Part shown: positions 1 to 7,397 of the stretch, one piece after another
Layout of the letters: the number at the start of each line of letters is the position of its first letter
How positions within the stretch are numbered: position 1 is the stretch's first letter
NCBI GenBank assembly: GCA_963980215.1
Contig: CAXBYZ010000007.1
Location: forward strand, 1-42,456
Source: CAXBYZ01 sp963980215
Lineage (GTDB): Bacteria; Patescibacteriota; Microgenomatia; UBA1400; CG1-02-47-37
DNA: 42,456 nt
Direction: 5' to 3'
The notes under the pieces: generated by a model
The model's input: only the letters and a program-made list of their open reading frames with translations
Databases searched by the model: none
What the model was told of the DNA's origin: nothing
Translations under genes and position numbers: made by a program

Positions 1-441
1 GTTACCCGAGTCGGGGTAAGAATTTATGAAACCGTTCCAGGTAATTTGGTTCGGTTACTGGACTTAACTGACCTGTCTTGGAAGTTGGTCAACGATAAAG
101 TTAACTTGGTGTTTAACCTAGAAAACAAGGGGAATGTCCACTTGGATTTGATTGGGAAAATTACTTATGTTAATGCCTTAACTGGCAAGACAGTTAATGA
201 GGTGGATGCTGACCTTCGAACAGTTTTGCCCGGCAAACCAACTAAAGTTCCGTTTGTATGGCAGAAAACTCCCTTAGCTGGTAGCTACATTGCTAGAATC
301 AAGATTGATTATGGTAATGAGATGGAGGTAATTGAGAGAGAAATCCGGTTTGCTTATGTGACCAAAAAAGCCATGATTATGGCTGGAGCCGGATTGTTTG
401 TGTTAGTAATCTTGAAAGCCATTTTGGCTAGAAAGAAATAA
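1..441 (+). CDS. Membrane-anchored surface protein, C-terminal part (5' truncated)
   Basis: The reading frame is open from base 1, so the start lies outside the window and only the last 146 codons are visible. The visible part is a beta-rich extracellular segment followed by one membrane helix (AMIMAGAGLFVLVILKAI) and a short basic tail, so the protein is probably anchored with its bulk outside. The motif GVRIYETVPGN and the stretch VFNLENKGNVHLDL match GVRIYLTVPGE and LLNLKNSGNVRLEG in the next gene, so the two are tandem paralogues. The fold resembles the DUF916/WxL-associated surface proteins, but this is a resemblance by eye. The stop is 1 base before the next ATG, which implies cotranscription. 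Confidence 0.7.
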   Translation, partial: VTRVGVRIYETVPGNLVRLLDLTDLSWKLVNDKVNLVFNLENKGNVHLDLIGKITYVNALTGKTVNEVDADLRTVLPGKPTKVPFVWQKTPLAGSYIARIKIDYGNEMEVIEREIRFAYVTKKAMIMAGAGLFVLVILKAILARKK

Positions 442-442
442 G

Positions 443-1633
443 ATGAGTAAGTTTGTGAACAAACTTAAGATCATTGGGGTAGTAAGCCTGGTCCTGGCGT
501 TAAGCCAGGGCCGGGCTTGGGCTGTGGAAAACCAAAGTAATTTAGGGATTGTGCCGGCTAAAGCGGATTATAAAAATAAGACGGGGGCTTGGTTTGTGTA
601 TGAAAAAACTCCGGGGGAGATGGTCAGTGATAAGGTGGCGGTGGTGAATTTGTCTGACCAACCAGTTGAAGTGGCAGTTTTTGGAGTGGATGCGACTACT
701 ACCAAAGAAGGTGTGTTTACTTTAAAAAACAACCATGAGGAGTCTTCTGGATTGGGTTTGTGGGTTGAAGGGTTGCCAGAAATATTGAGCTTGGAGGCTA
801 AAGAGAGGCGAGTGCTTGAGTTTTCTTTGAACGTTCCCGAAGGGATAAAACCGGGGGATTACTTGGGAGGATTGGTGGTGGAAAACTTGGAGAATCAAGC
901 TCGAAATGGAGTCAGAATTTACTTGACTGTTCCGGGGGAGATGAGTAAGGGGGCCGAGATTTCTGACCTTAAGTTTGTTGCTGACAAGGGTAATTATAAG
1001 TTTTTATTGAACTTGAAAAATAGTGGTAATGTTCGGTTGGAGGGTTTGTTGGTTAAAGTCACTTTAAGGAGTAAGTGGAAGGTGCCGGCCGAGTCAAAAG
1101 CTAGTTATCCTCAGGCTGGAGTTTTGTTTCCCGAAGGAGAGATTAATTTAGAACTGCCTTGGGATAATTCTAGGCCAATTTTGGGCCAGTTTGAGGCAGA
1201 GGTCAATGTCTTGTTTGGGAGTGATATTTCTTTGACTGAAAAAATAGATTTTTGGATTGTTAATTGGACTAAATTAGGATTGGTCGGGTTAGGGTTAGGG
1301 TTATCTGTTTTGGGCTTAAGAGTTTGGGTGAAGAGAGCTAAAAAACGCAGACTTTCAAGGCAAAAACAGAGGGAAGAAGAGCGAAAAACAGTAGGAACCG
1401 TTCCTACTGTTTCTGGGAGTTTGGATGCGGAGTGGCTCAAGGAGCAGTTGCGAGTGGTGGTAAGAGAAGAGCTTCAGCGGTTGGTGAGTGACGGTAAGAT
1501 TGAGTATGGGAACAAAAAAGGAAAAAGATTTGTTAATCCGCCGGGAATAAAACTACCAAGAGGAGTTCATAGCCAAGAGGTGGCTAATGGTAAAAAGAAA
1601 ACATTTTTCTTTGCCAAAAAAAAGTCCAAGTGA
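443..1633 (+). CDS. DUF916-like exported surface protein with one C-terminal membrane helix
   Basis: It has an N-terminal signal peptide (about residues 1-27, ending GRAWA), a beta-rich extracellular region of about 245 residues, a membrane helix at about 275-297 and a long basic cytoplasmic tail of about 100 residues. The extracellular part (VAVVNLSDQPVEVAVFGVDA; LEFSLNVPEGIKPGDYLGGL) resembles the DUF916 domain of cell-wall-associated proteins in Gram-positive bacteria, and the second half repeats the fold of the preceding gene. Function is unknown; surface attachment or wall binding is an inference. The cytoplasmic tail contains an in-frame 27-bp palindrome (residues about 315-323, KTVGTVPTV). 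The ATG follows the previous stop by 1 base. Confidence 0.65.
   Translation: MSKFVNKLKIIGVVSLVLALSQGRAWAVENQSNLGIVPAKADYKNKTGAWFVYEKTPGEMVSDKVAVVNLSDQPVEVAVFGVDATTTKEGVFTLKNNHEESSGLGLWVEGLPEILSLEAKERRVLEFSLNVPEGIKPGDYLGGLVVENLENQARNGVRIYLTVPGEMSKGAEISDLKFVADKGNYKFLLNLKNSGNVRLEGLLVKVTLRSKWKVPAESKASYPQAGVLFPEGEINLELPWDNSRPILGQFEAEVNVLFGSDISLTEKIDFWIVNWTKLGLVGLGLGLSVLGLRVWVKRAKKRRLSRQKQREEERKTVGTVPTVSGSLDAEWLKEQLRVVVREELQRLVSDGKIEYGNKKGKRFVNPPGIKLPRGVHSQEVANGKKKTFFFAKKKSK
1386..1412. repeat. Palindrome inside the surface-protein gene (orphan REP-like, family C)
   Basis: A perfect inverted repeat: arm AAACAGTAGGAAC at 1386-1398, a single central C at 1399, and the exact reverse complement at 1400-1412. 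It is 27 nt long, free of stops in the host frame and adds codons for about nine residues in a low-complexity tail. A 13-bp perfect arm is very unlikely by chance in a window of this size. No second copy was seen in the window. Confidence 0.75.
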
Positions 1634-1647
1634 TAGGATAGGATGAT

Positions 1648-2145
1648 ATGCCAAAGCAAATGATTCAAGACGTTTTTGGAGAGTTACTGGAAACCGGAAA
1701 ACAAGCGGTGAAGCAGTCTAAAAAAGCGGTGGGTGATGTGACCAAAGGAGCAGTAAAAAGCGTGGTGGGGATGGATGCTAGTGAGAGTGATGAGTTGAAT
1801 CAAAAGATGTATGGATCGGGAGAGGAAGTGGTCAGTAAGCCGCAAAGTCAAGAAACAAACCAATCAAAGCAAATTTCAAGACTGGCTAATTTGGATAAAC
1901 AGAAATCAATGCAGATGTATAAAGAGATTCAAGAGAAGATTAAGATTGAGAGAAGGAAAAAACAAGAGAAACATCGAAAGTACGAGACTGGCAAGGCCGA
2001 GTTTGATGATGAGCAAGTCAAAGACCCTGATAGTTTTTTTGAGAAGTTGAAAAAGAAGAAGGAAGAGATGAAGAAAGATAAATTATCTTTGTCGAGTAAA
2101 CAAGGGATGGGCACTGGAGAGATTGCCAGAGGGGTGAGTGGATGA
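1648..2145 (+). CDS. Small, highly charged hypothetical protein
   Basis: I do not recognise a family with confidence. The 165-residue protein has no signal peptide or membrane helix. It starts with an amphipathic Lys/Val segment (ETGKQAVKQSKKAVGDVTKG) and continues with a long Lys/Glu-rich helical stretch (about residues 75-150) that probably forms a coiled coil. Proteins of this style are common hypotheticals in Patescibacteria. It lies 14 bases after the surface-protein gene, and its stop overlaps the cysS start in an ATGA, so it is likely translated together with cysS. A structural or nucleic-acid-binding role is possible but unsupported. Confidence 0.6.
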   Translation: MPKQMIQDVFGELLETGKQAVKQSKKAVGDVTKGAVKSVVGMDASESDELNQKMYGSGEEVVSKPQSQETNQSKQISRLANLDKQKSMQMYKEIQEKIKIERRKKQEKHRKYETGKAEFDDEQVKDPDSFFEKLKKKKEEMKKDKLSLSSKQGMGTGEIARGVSG

Positions 2146-3518
2146 AGCTATTTAATACTTTGACCAGAGTAGTAGAGGAGTTTAAGCCGATTGGTGAATT
2201 GGTGGGAGTGTATGTTTGTGGTCCAACAGTTTATGACTATGCCCATATTGGCCATGCTAGGACTTATATTAATAGTGATGTTTTGGTTAGAACTTTAAGA
2301 TGGCTTGATTATAAAGTTAAAGTGGTGATGAACGTGACTGATGTGGGTCACCTAACTTCAGATGCTGACTCTGGTGAAGATAAGATGGAAAAGAAAGCCA
2401 AGCAAGAGGGCAAAGACATATGGGAGATAGCCAAGTACTACTCAGATGATTTTTTTAAGATGCTTGTAAAATTAAATATTGAAAAACCGGACATAGTGGC
2501 TAAGGTAACCGATAATATTCCTGAGCAGATAGAGTTGATAAAGAAACTTGAAGACAAGGGATTGACATATAAAATTAGTGACGGGATTTACTATGATTCG
2601 GAGAAATTTAAGGACTATGGTAAGTTGGCAAGACTTGATATCAAGGGACTCGAAGAAGGAGCTAGGGTGGAGAAGAATGAGGAGAAGCGAAGAGTGACTG
2701 ATTTTGCTTTGTGGAAGTTTAGCCCAACTGACAAACAACGGCAGATGGAGTGGGATAGTCCTTGGGGGGTAGGCTTTCCTGGTTGGCACCTTGAGTGTAG
2801 CGCAATTAGTATGAAGTATTTGGGGGAAACGATTGATATTCATACCGGGGGAGTGGATCATATTCCGGTCCATCACACCAACGAGATAGCTCAGAGTGAA
2901 GGGGTGACCGGGAAGAAATTTGTAAATTTCTGGTTTCACTCAAATTTTTTGGACATTGATGGACAGAAGATGAGTAAGTCGTTAAAGAATTTTATTCGAG
3001 TATCTGACCTAGAAATTCGAGGTTACGAACCTCGAATTTTACGCTACTTGTTTTTGACTGGGCATTATCGAACCAAGATGAACTTTACTTATCAGGCTTT
3101 GGATGCGGCTAAAGAAGGGTATAACAAGTTAAGATCGATATCACACTCCTGGAGTGTGATTAGAGGGAGGACGAAGTTGTCTAGTGAAAAGTTGGAAAAA
3201 ATTCAAAACTTTTCGATAAGGTTTAGAGAGGGAATCGAGAATGATTTAAATACACCTCAAGCTTTGGCGGTGGTTTGGGAGATGGCCAAAAGCAACATTC
3301 CCGAGCAAGATAAGTGGGAGTTGATCTTGGATTGGGATCAAGTCTTGGGGTTGGGGTTGGGTCAAGTAAGTCAAGAGCAAGAGGTAGTGCCAAGCGAGAT
3401 TGAGGAGTTGATAAAACAACGAGAAGAGTTTAGAAGCATAAAAAATTGGGAGGAAGCTGATCGGGTGAGGGAGATGATTGAAGCCAAGGGTTTTAAGGTG
3501 GAGGACAAGAAAATTTAG
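2142..3518 (+). CDS. cysS: Cysteinyl-tRNA synthetase
   Basis: This class I synthetase charges tRNA-Cys. The 458-residue length is normal for the family. Seen motifs are the HIGH box in YAHIGHART (about 35), the zinc ligands Cys26, the Cys in HLECSAI, the His in HTGGVDHI and the Glu in NEIAQSE, and KMSKS in GQKMSKSLKNF. The C-terminal DALR-like helical domain includes NDLNTPQAL. Start: the ATG overlaps the upstream stop (ATGA). Two strong palindromes lie in frame: one at residues about 291-299, in a conserved segment without changing alignment length as far as I can judge, and one at about 333-340, in a variable linker after YNKLRS, where it looks like an insertion. Identity is secure. Confidence 0.97.
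   Translation: MKLFNTLTRVVEEFKPIGELVGVYVCGPTVYDYAHIGHARTYINSDVLVRTLRWLDYKVKVVMNVTDVGHLTSDADSGEDKMEKKAKQEGKDIWEIAKYYSDDFFKMLVKLNIEKPDIVAKVTDNIPEQIELIKKLEDKGLTYKISDGIYYDSEKFKDYGKLARLDIKGLEEGARVEKNEEKRRVTDFALWKFSPTDKQRQMEWDSPWGVGFPGWHLECSAISMKYLGETIDIHTGGVDHIPVHHTNEIAQSEGVTGKKFVNFWFHSNFLDIDGQKMSKSLKNFIRVSDLEIRGYEPRILRYLFLTGHYRTKMNFTYQALDAAKEGYNKLRSISHSWSVIRGRTKLSSEKLEKIQNFSIRFREGIENDLNTPQALAVVWEMAKSNIPEQDKWELILDWDQVLGLGLGQVSQEQEVVPSEIEELIKQREEFRSIKNWEEADRVREMIEAKGFKVEDKKI
3013..3039. repeat. Perfect 12-bp inverted repeat inside cysS (family D)
   Basis: Arm AAATTCGAGGTT at 3013-3024, loop ACG at 3025-3027, exact reverse complement at 3028-3039. It encodes part of LEIRGYEPRILR, which aligns with the usual KGYDPxxLR segment of CysRS without an obvious gap, so insertion is not certain. 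It may be a chance or conversion product rather than a mobile repeat. Confidence 0.6.
3140..3160. repeat. Family B-like palindrome inserted in frame in cysS
   Basis: Ten-base arms ATCACACTCC (3140-3149) and GGAGTGTGAT (3151-3160) flank one central T. The core CACTCC...GGAGTG is the same as in the palindromes flanking the second RAYT (34652-34673 and 35348-35369). The 21 nt encode ISHSWSVI in a variable linker of CysRS, consistent with an insertion that keeps the frame. Confidence 0.7.
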
Positions 3519-3526
3519 CGAGGAGG

Positions 3527-3554
3527 TTGCATTTTTTTTATTTTTAGTTAGAAT
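3527..3554 (+). promoter_or_regulatory. Promoter of the rpsF-ssb-rpsR operon
   Basis: TTGCAT at 3527-3532, a 16-base T-rich spacer, and TAGAAT at 3549-3554. The rpsF ATG begins only 9 bases after the -10 box, so the transcript would start at or within a few bases of the start codon (leaderless). No ribosome binding site is present in front of rpsF. Confidence 0.6.
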
Positions 3555-3563
3555 AACCTAGTA

Positions 3564-3845
3564 ATGAAGAAATATGAAATGACCTTGGTTCTGACCGAAG
3601 AGATTGGGAAAGACGAGGGAAAACAAAAAAAACTAGTTGAAGAGTTATTAAGCGTTGCTGGAGCAAGTGTTAAGAACACCAATATTTTGGGAGCCAGAGA
3701 GTTGGCATACCCTATTAAGGGCCTAAGTAGGGCTTGGTATGGTATTTTTAATATAGAAATGCCGGCTGAAAAAGTAGCTGAACTGGATAAAGCTATTCAA
3801 ATAAAAGAAGAAATTTTGAGATATTTATTAATAGTAAAGGAGTGA
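3564..3845 (+). CDS. rpsF: 30S ribosomal protein bS6
   Basis: Binds 16S rRNA with bS18 in the platform of the small subunit. The 93-residue sequence has the S6 ferredoxin-like pattern: MKKYEMTLVL strand, the GARELAYPIKG segment and the C-terminal EILRYLLIVKE strand. It starts the conserved rpsF-ssb-rpsR cluster. The stop at 3843-3845 overlaps the ribosome binding site of ssb. Its promoter lies immediately upstream and would give a leaderless mRNA. Confidence 0.95.
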   Translation: MKKYEMTLVLTEEIGKDEGKQKKLVEELLSVAGASVKNTNILGARELAYPIKGLSRAWYGIFNIEMPAEKVAELDKAIQIKEEILRYLLIVKE

Positions 3846-3847
3846 GT

Positions 3848-4366
3848 ATGTCTAGTAGATCACTAAACAAAGTAACATTGATTGGAAATTTAACTCGAGA
3901 TCCTGAGTTAAGGTACACCCCACAAGGAACACCTGTTTGTACTTTTGGATTAGCTACCAATAGATCTTGGCAACCATCAGCAGGTGGTGAGCGTCAAGAA
4001 GAAACAGAGTTTCATAGAATCGTGGCCTGGAATAAACTGGCTGAACTTTGCAGTGAGTTGTTGTTCAAGGGTAGAAAAGCTTATGTTGAAGGAAGACTGC
4101 AGACCAGAAACTGGACTGATGCTTCTGGACAAGAGAGAACAACAGTTGAAGTTATTATCGAGAACATGATTGTCTTGGACTCCAAGCATAAAGATAGGCC
4201 TTTAAGCCAAGATACGGAGTATCAAGAACAGTCTGAACCAATGGCACAAGACCAAGAGACGCCAGTGGAAGCGGTGACTTCTGAAGAAACTTCAAAAGAA
4301 GCTAAAAAGCCAGCAGAAAAGAAAGCTGATGATGAAAAAATTAATCCGGATGATATTCCTTTTTAA
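3848..4366 (+). CDS. ssb: Single-stranded DNA-binding protein
   Basis: Coats single-stranded DNA in replication and repair. The OB fold covers about residues 1-110 (LNKVTLIGNLTRDPELRYT, FHRIVAWNKLAELC, GRLQTRNW). It is followed by an acidic, low-complexity linker and the conserved acidic tip NPDDIPF, which recruits partner proteins. I chose ATG 3848 over GTG 3842 because AAGGAG ends at 3841, at the right distance from 3848. The ribosome binding site overlaps the rpsF stop, so translation is probably coupled. Position between rpsF and rpsR is the classical arrangement. Confidence 0.95.
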   Translation: MSSRSLNKVTLIGNLTRDPELRYTPQGTPVCTFGLATNRSWQPSAGGERQEETEFHRIVAWNKLAELCSELLFKGRKAYVEGRLQTRNWTDASGQERTTVEVIIENMIVLDSKHKDRPLSQDTEYQEQSEPMAQDQETPVEAVTSEETSKEAKKPAEKKADDEKINPDDIPF

Positions 4367-4374
4367 GGATAATT

Positions 4375-4605
4375 ATGCAGAATAAACGACGTGAATTTAA
4401 AAGAAACTTAAAGTGCTATTTTTGTGAGAGCAAGGAAGGTAAGCTTCCTGACTACAAAGATTTTGAAGCTTTGAGGAAATTTATCTCTGAGAGAGGAAAA
4501 ATTTTATCAAGACTGCGTTCTGGTGTTTGTGCAAAACATCAAAGAAGGTTGTCAAAAGAAATTAAGAGGGCCAGACATCTGGCTTTAATTCCGTTTGTAA
4601 GTTAG
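4375..4605 (+). CDS. rpsR: 30S ribosomal protein bS18
   Basis: Partner of bS6 on the 30S platform. The 76-residue sequence has the S18 core: FKRNLKCYFCESK, the DYKDFEALRKFISERGKIL helix region, and SGVCAKHQRRLSKEIKRARHLALIPF. It carries cysteines CYFC and a later Cys, a zinc-ribbon-like trace sometimes seen in C+ forms. It lies 8 bases after ssb in the same operon. Confidence 0.95.
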   Translation: MQNKRREFKRNLKCYFCESKEGKLPDYKDFEALRKFISERGKILSRLRSGVCAKHQRRLSKEIKRARHLALIPFVS

Positions 4606-4614
4606 GTTTTTTTA

Positions 4615-5856
4615 ATGAAGCTAAAAGTGACACTCAAACAAATTAGAGTGGGGGTATTGATTCTAAGCTTAGTTCTTGTGGCGGGAATGATTGGTTACCG
4701 AGTAGGAAAGAAAGAAATTTCTATTAGTAAGAACGGTAGTTTTCAAGTAGATCGATCTCAACCTAGTGATAAAAGCAGTGTTGACCTGAAGATGTTTTGG
4801 CAGGTTTGGGATAAACTTGGGCAGAGCTACTTGATCAAAGAGAGTTTAAATCAAGATGAGATGATTTGGGGAGCTATAAAAGGAATGACTGCTTCTTTGG
4901 GTGATCCTTACACCGTTTTTTTGCCACCAGAGCAAAATAAAGCTACTCATGAAGAGTTGAATGGGGCTTTTGAAGGTGTGGGAATTCAACTTGGTTTTGT
5001 AGATGGTAATTTGGGAGTGATTGCTCCTTTGAGCGGAATGCCAGCTGAAGCAGTAGGGATTAAAGCTGGAGATTTGATTTTAAGGATTAAAGACGAGAAG
5101 AAGGATTTGAATATTGAGACAACTGATATGTCTTTGCCGGAAGCGGTGAAACACATTCGTGGGCCAAAAGGATCTTTAGTGACTTTGACTATCTACCATG
5201 AAGGAGCTAGTGAGCCTGTTGATGTCGAAGTGACTAGAGACACAATTGTGATCAAGAGCGTTGAGTTAGAGTGGAAGGGGGATAACGAAGAGATTGCCTA
5301 CATTCGCTTGAGTAGGTTTGGAGGAAGAACTGAATCAGAGTGGAATCAAGCTGTAGAAGAAGTTTTAGCTAAACCTAGAACAAAGGGTATTGTCCTTGAT
5401 TTGAGAAATAATCCTGGAGGTTATCTGCAAGGAGCGGTAACTTATGCCAGTGAGTTTTTAAAAAGAGGATTAGTGGTAGTAAAGCAAGAGGATTCTCGAG
5501 GTAATGTGGAGACTTACAGTGTCAAAGATGCTGGTAGGTTGCTTGAAACTCCTTTGGTGGTTTTGATAAATAAAGGGAGTGCTTCTAGTTCAGAGATTTT
5601 ATCTGGAGCTTTACGGGATCATGATAGAGCGGAGTTGATTGGGGTAAAGAGTTTTGGAAAGGGAACCATTCAAGAAGCTTTGGATTTGGGCCAAGAATCT
5701 GGGTTGCATGTAACTACAGCAAAGTGGCTACTTCCTAGTGATCAGTGGGTCAATGAGACGGAAGGTATAGCTCCGGATGTTGAGGTTGAAGACAACCCTG
5801 AAACCACTGATATTGATGAACAGCTTAATAAGGCGCTTGAGGTAGTGTATAATTAA
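4615..5856 (+). CDS. S41-family C-terminal processing peptidase (CtpA-like), membrane anchored
   Basis: A periplasmic or extracellular serine protease that trims proteins from the C-terminus. Seen features are an N-terminal membrane anchor (about residues 10-30), the family segment DPYTVFLPPEQ, a PDZ domain with the GVGIQL motif (about 117-205), and the S41 core with DLRNNPGG. The nucleophile serine is in KGSASSSEI (about 323) and the catalytic lysine in FGKGTIQE (about 348). The length of 413 is normal. It sits between rpsR and rplI in a ribosomal-protein operon, 9 bases after rpsR, with no clear ribosome binding site. Substrates are unknown. Confidence 0.9.
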   Translation: MKLKVTLKQIRVGVLILSLVLVAGMIGYRVGKKEISISKNGSFQVDRSQPSDKSSVDLKMFWQVWDKLGQSYLIKESLNQDEMIWGAIKGMTASLGDPYTVFLPPEQNKATHEELNGAFEGVGIQLGFVDGNLGVIAPLSGMPAEAVGIKAGDLILRIKDEKKDLNIETTDMSLPEAVKHIRGPKGSLVTLTIYHEGASEPVDVEVTRDTIVIKSVELEWKGDNEEIAYIRLSRFGGRTESEWNQAVEEVLAKPRTKGIVLDLRNNPGGYLQGAVTYASEFLKRGLVVVKQEDSRGNVETYSVKDAGRLLETPLVVLINKGSASSSEILSGALRDHDRAELIGVKSFGKGTIQEALDLGQESGLHVTTAKWLLPSDQWVNETEGIAPDVEVEDNPETTDIDEQLNKALEVVYN

Positions 5857-5862
5857 GGGAGT

Positions 5863-6267
5863 ATGAAGGTAATAATTTTAAAGACTAAGGAAATCAAAGA
5901 AGTTTCATTGGGTTATGCGGTTAACTACTTGCTACCAAAGAAGCAGGCCGTGATTGCTACCAAGAAAGCTATCAAGAGGTTGGAGAAACAAGAAGCTAAA
6001 AAAAAGCAAGAAGTTAAGACAAGCAAGCAAGAAGACAGGCAGTCAGCTGAGAAGCTTGATGGTAAGGTAGTCACTATTAAAGTTCAAGCAGGTAAAGCCG
6101 GAAAAGTACATGGTAGCATTACTAAAAAAGAGATTGCAAAAGAGCTGGATATCTTAAAAACCCATATAAAACTTGATAAACCGATTAAGAAAATTGGTGA
6201 GTATGATGTTGAACTAAAATTTGGGAGCGCCAAAGCTAAGGTTAAGCTAAAGGTGGAGGCTGCATGA
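5863..6267 (+). CDS. rplI: 50S ribosomal protein bL9 (shortened N-terminal domain)
   Basis: bL9 bridges from the base of the L1 stalk with two globular domains joined by a long helix. Here MKVIIL is followed almost directly by GYAVNYLLPKKQAV, so the usual LGKKGD turn and adjoining strand residues between them are shortened by several residues. A lysine-rich helix and a C-terminal domain (VTIKVQAGKAGKVHGSIT, IKKIGEYDVELKF) follow. Length is 134 against about 148-150 typically. The stop overlaps the next start (ATGA). Assignment is firm from the C-terminal domain plus the GYxxNYLLPK motif. Confidence 0.9.
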   Translation: MKVIILKTKEIKEVSLGYAVNYLLPKKQAVIATKKAIKRLEKQEAKKKQEVKTSKQEDRQSAEKLDGKVVTIKVQAGKAGKVHGSITKKEIAKELDILKTHIKLDKPIKKIGEYDVELKFGSAKAKVKLKVEAA

Positions 6268-7397
6268 AGAAGGGGCTAATCGGATTAGCTTTGGCGGTGG
6301 TTTTGGTAGTTGGAATTTTTGGAGGGGCTTTGGGCAATAAATTGATTGGTAAGAAAAGTCAAGTTGAGATTAAGCAACCTGAGGTGAGACAAGAGATTTT
6401 GAAAGAAGAAAATGCAGTTATTGATGTGGTGGAGAAAGTGGGGCTGTCGGTTGTTACGGTGGGAGTGAAAAAAACTCAAAGAATTATTGATTCAAGCACC
6501 TTTTTTGATCCATTTAACTTTTTTAATCAAGTACCTCAATCAACTCGAGAAAAAACGGTGGAGCAAGATATTGGCTCGGGATTTATTATAGATACTGATG
6601 GTTTGGTGGTGACCAATAAACATGTGGTTTCTGATCCGGCGGGTGAGTATCGAGTGATTACCAATAAAGACGTGGAGTTGGTGGTGGAGAAAGTTTATCG
6701 TGATCCGGTCAATGATTTGGCAATTTTAAAAGTAACCCCCGGACAGGCTGAATTTGCGCCGGTAGTAATGGGGGATTCTGATAAATTAAAAGTGGGTCAA
6801 GTAGTAATTGCTATAGGAACTGCACTAGGTGAATTTAGGTCCACAGTGACCACTGGAGTGATTTCGGGCTTGGGTCGAGGGATTAATGCCGGAGGCTATG
6901 GAACAACCAGTGAGAGACTGGATAACGTGATCCAAACGGATGCCGCCATAAATCCGGGTAATTCCGGTGGACCTTTGCTTAATTCTTTGGGGCAAGTGAT
7001 TGGAGTAAATGCGGCCGTGTCTCAGGCGGGGGAGAATATTGGGTTTGCTATTCCGATTAATGTGGTTCGAGAGTCTATCGATAATTTTAATACGACGGGG
7101 AAGTTTTCTAGGCCTTATTTGGGGGTCAGGTATCAGATGTTGAATAAACGAACGGCAATATTAAATAGTGTGCCTGAAGGAGCTTATATTGTGGAGGTTG
7201 TGGTGGATTCGCCGGCGGCTAAAGCCGGATTAAAAGAAAATGATATTGTGACCAAGATTAATGAAGTAAGTTTAGGTAGTGAAAATGATTTGAGTCAAGT
7301 GGTTTCTAAAGTAAAAGTAGGGGACGAAGTTGTTTTGGAGATATATAGAGATGGGAAGACGATTGAGGTTAAAGCTTTGCTTGAAGAAGGGCAGTAA
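6264..7397 (+). CDS. HtrA/DegP-family serine protease with one PDZ domain
   Basis: An extracytoplasmic quality-control protease. It has an N-terminal membrane anchor (about residues 4-25), then a trypsin-like domain with His in VVTNKHVV (about 119), Asp in VNDLAILK (about 150) and Ser in NPGNSGGPLL (about 233). The IGFAIPIN segment follows, then a single C-terminal PDZ domain (about 285-375, VDSPAAKAGLKENDIV). One PDZ and an anchor place it with the DegS/HtrA-type proteins. The start overlaps the rplI stop. The 3' end overlaps the convergent prfA gene by 29 bases. Confidence 0.92.
   Translation: MKKGLIGLALAVVLVVGIFGGALGNKLIGKKSQVEIKQPEVRQEILKEENAVIDVVEKVGLSVVTVGVKKTQRIIDSSTFFDPFNFFNQVPQSTREKTVEQDIGSGFIIDTDGLVVTNKHVVSDPAGEYRVITNKDVELVVEKVYRDPVNDLAILKVTPGQAEFAPVVMGDSDKLKVGQVVIAIGTALGEFRSTVTTGVISGLGRGINAGGYGTTSERLDNVIQTDAAINPGNSGGPLLNSLGQVIGVNAAVSQAGENIGFAIPINVVRESIDNFNTTGKFSRPYLGVRYQMLNKRTAILNSVPEGAYIVEVVVDSPAAKAGLKENDIVTKINEVSLGSENDLSQVVSKVKVGDEVVLEIYRDGKTIEVKALLEEGQ

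Noticed and set aside
489..515. Inverted repeat CTGGC/GCCAG in the signal-peptide region of the surface protein
   Set aside because: The arms are short and no related copy is present.
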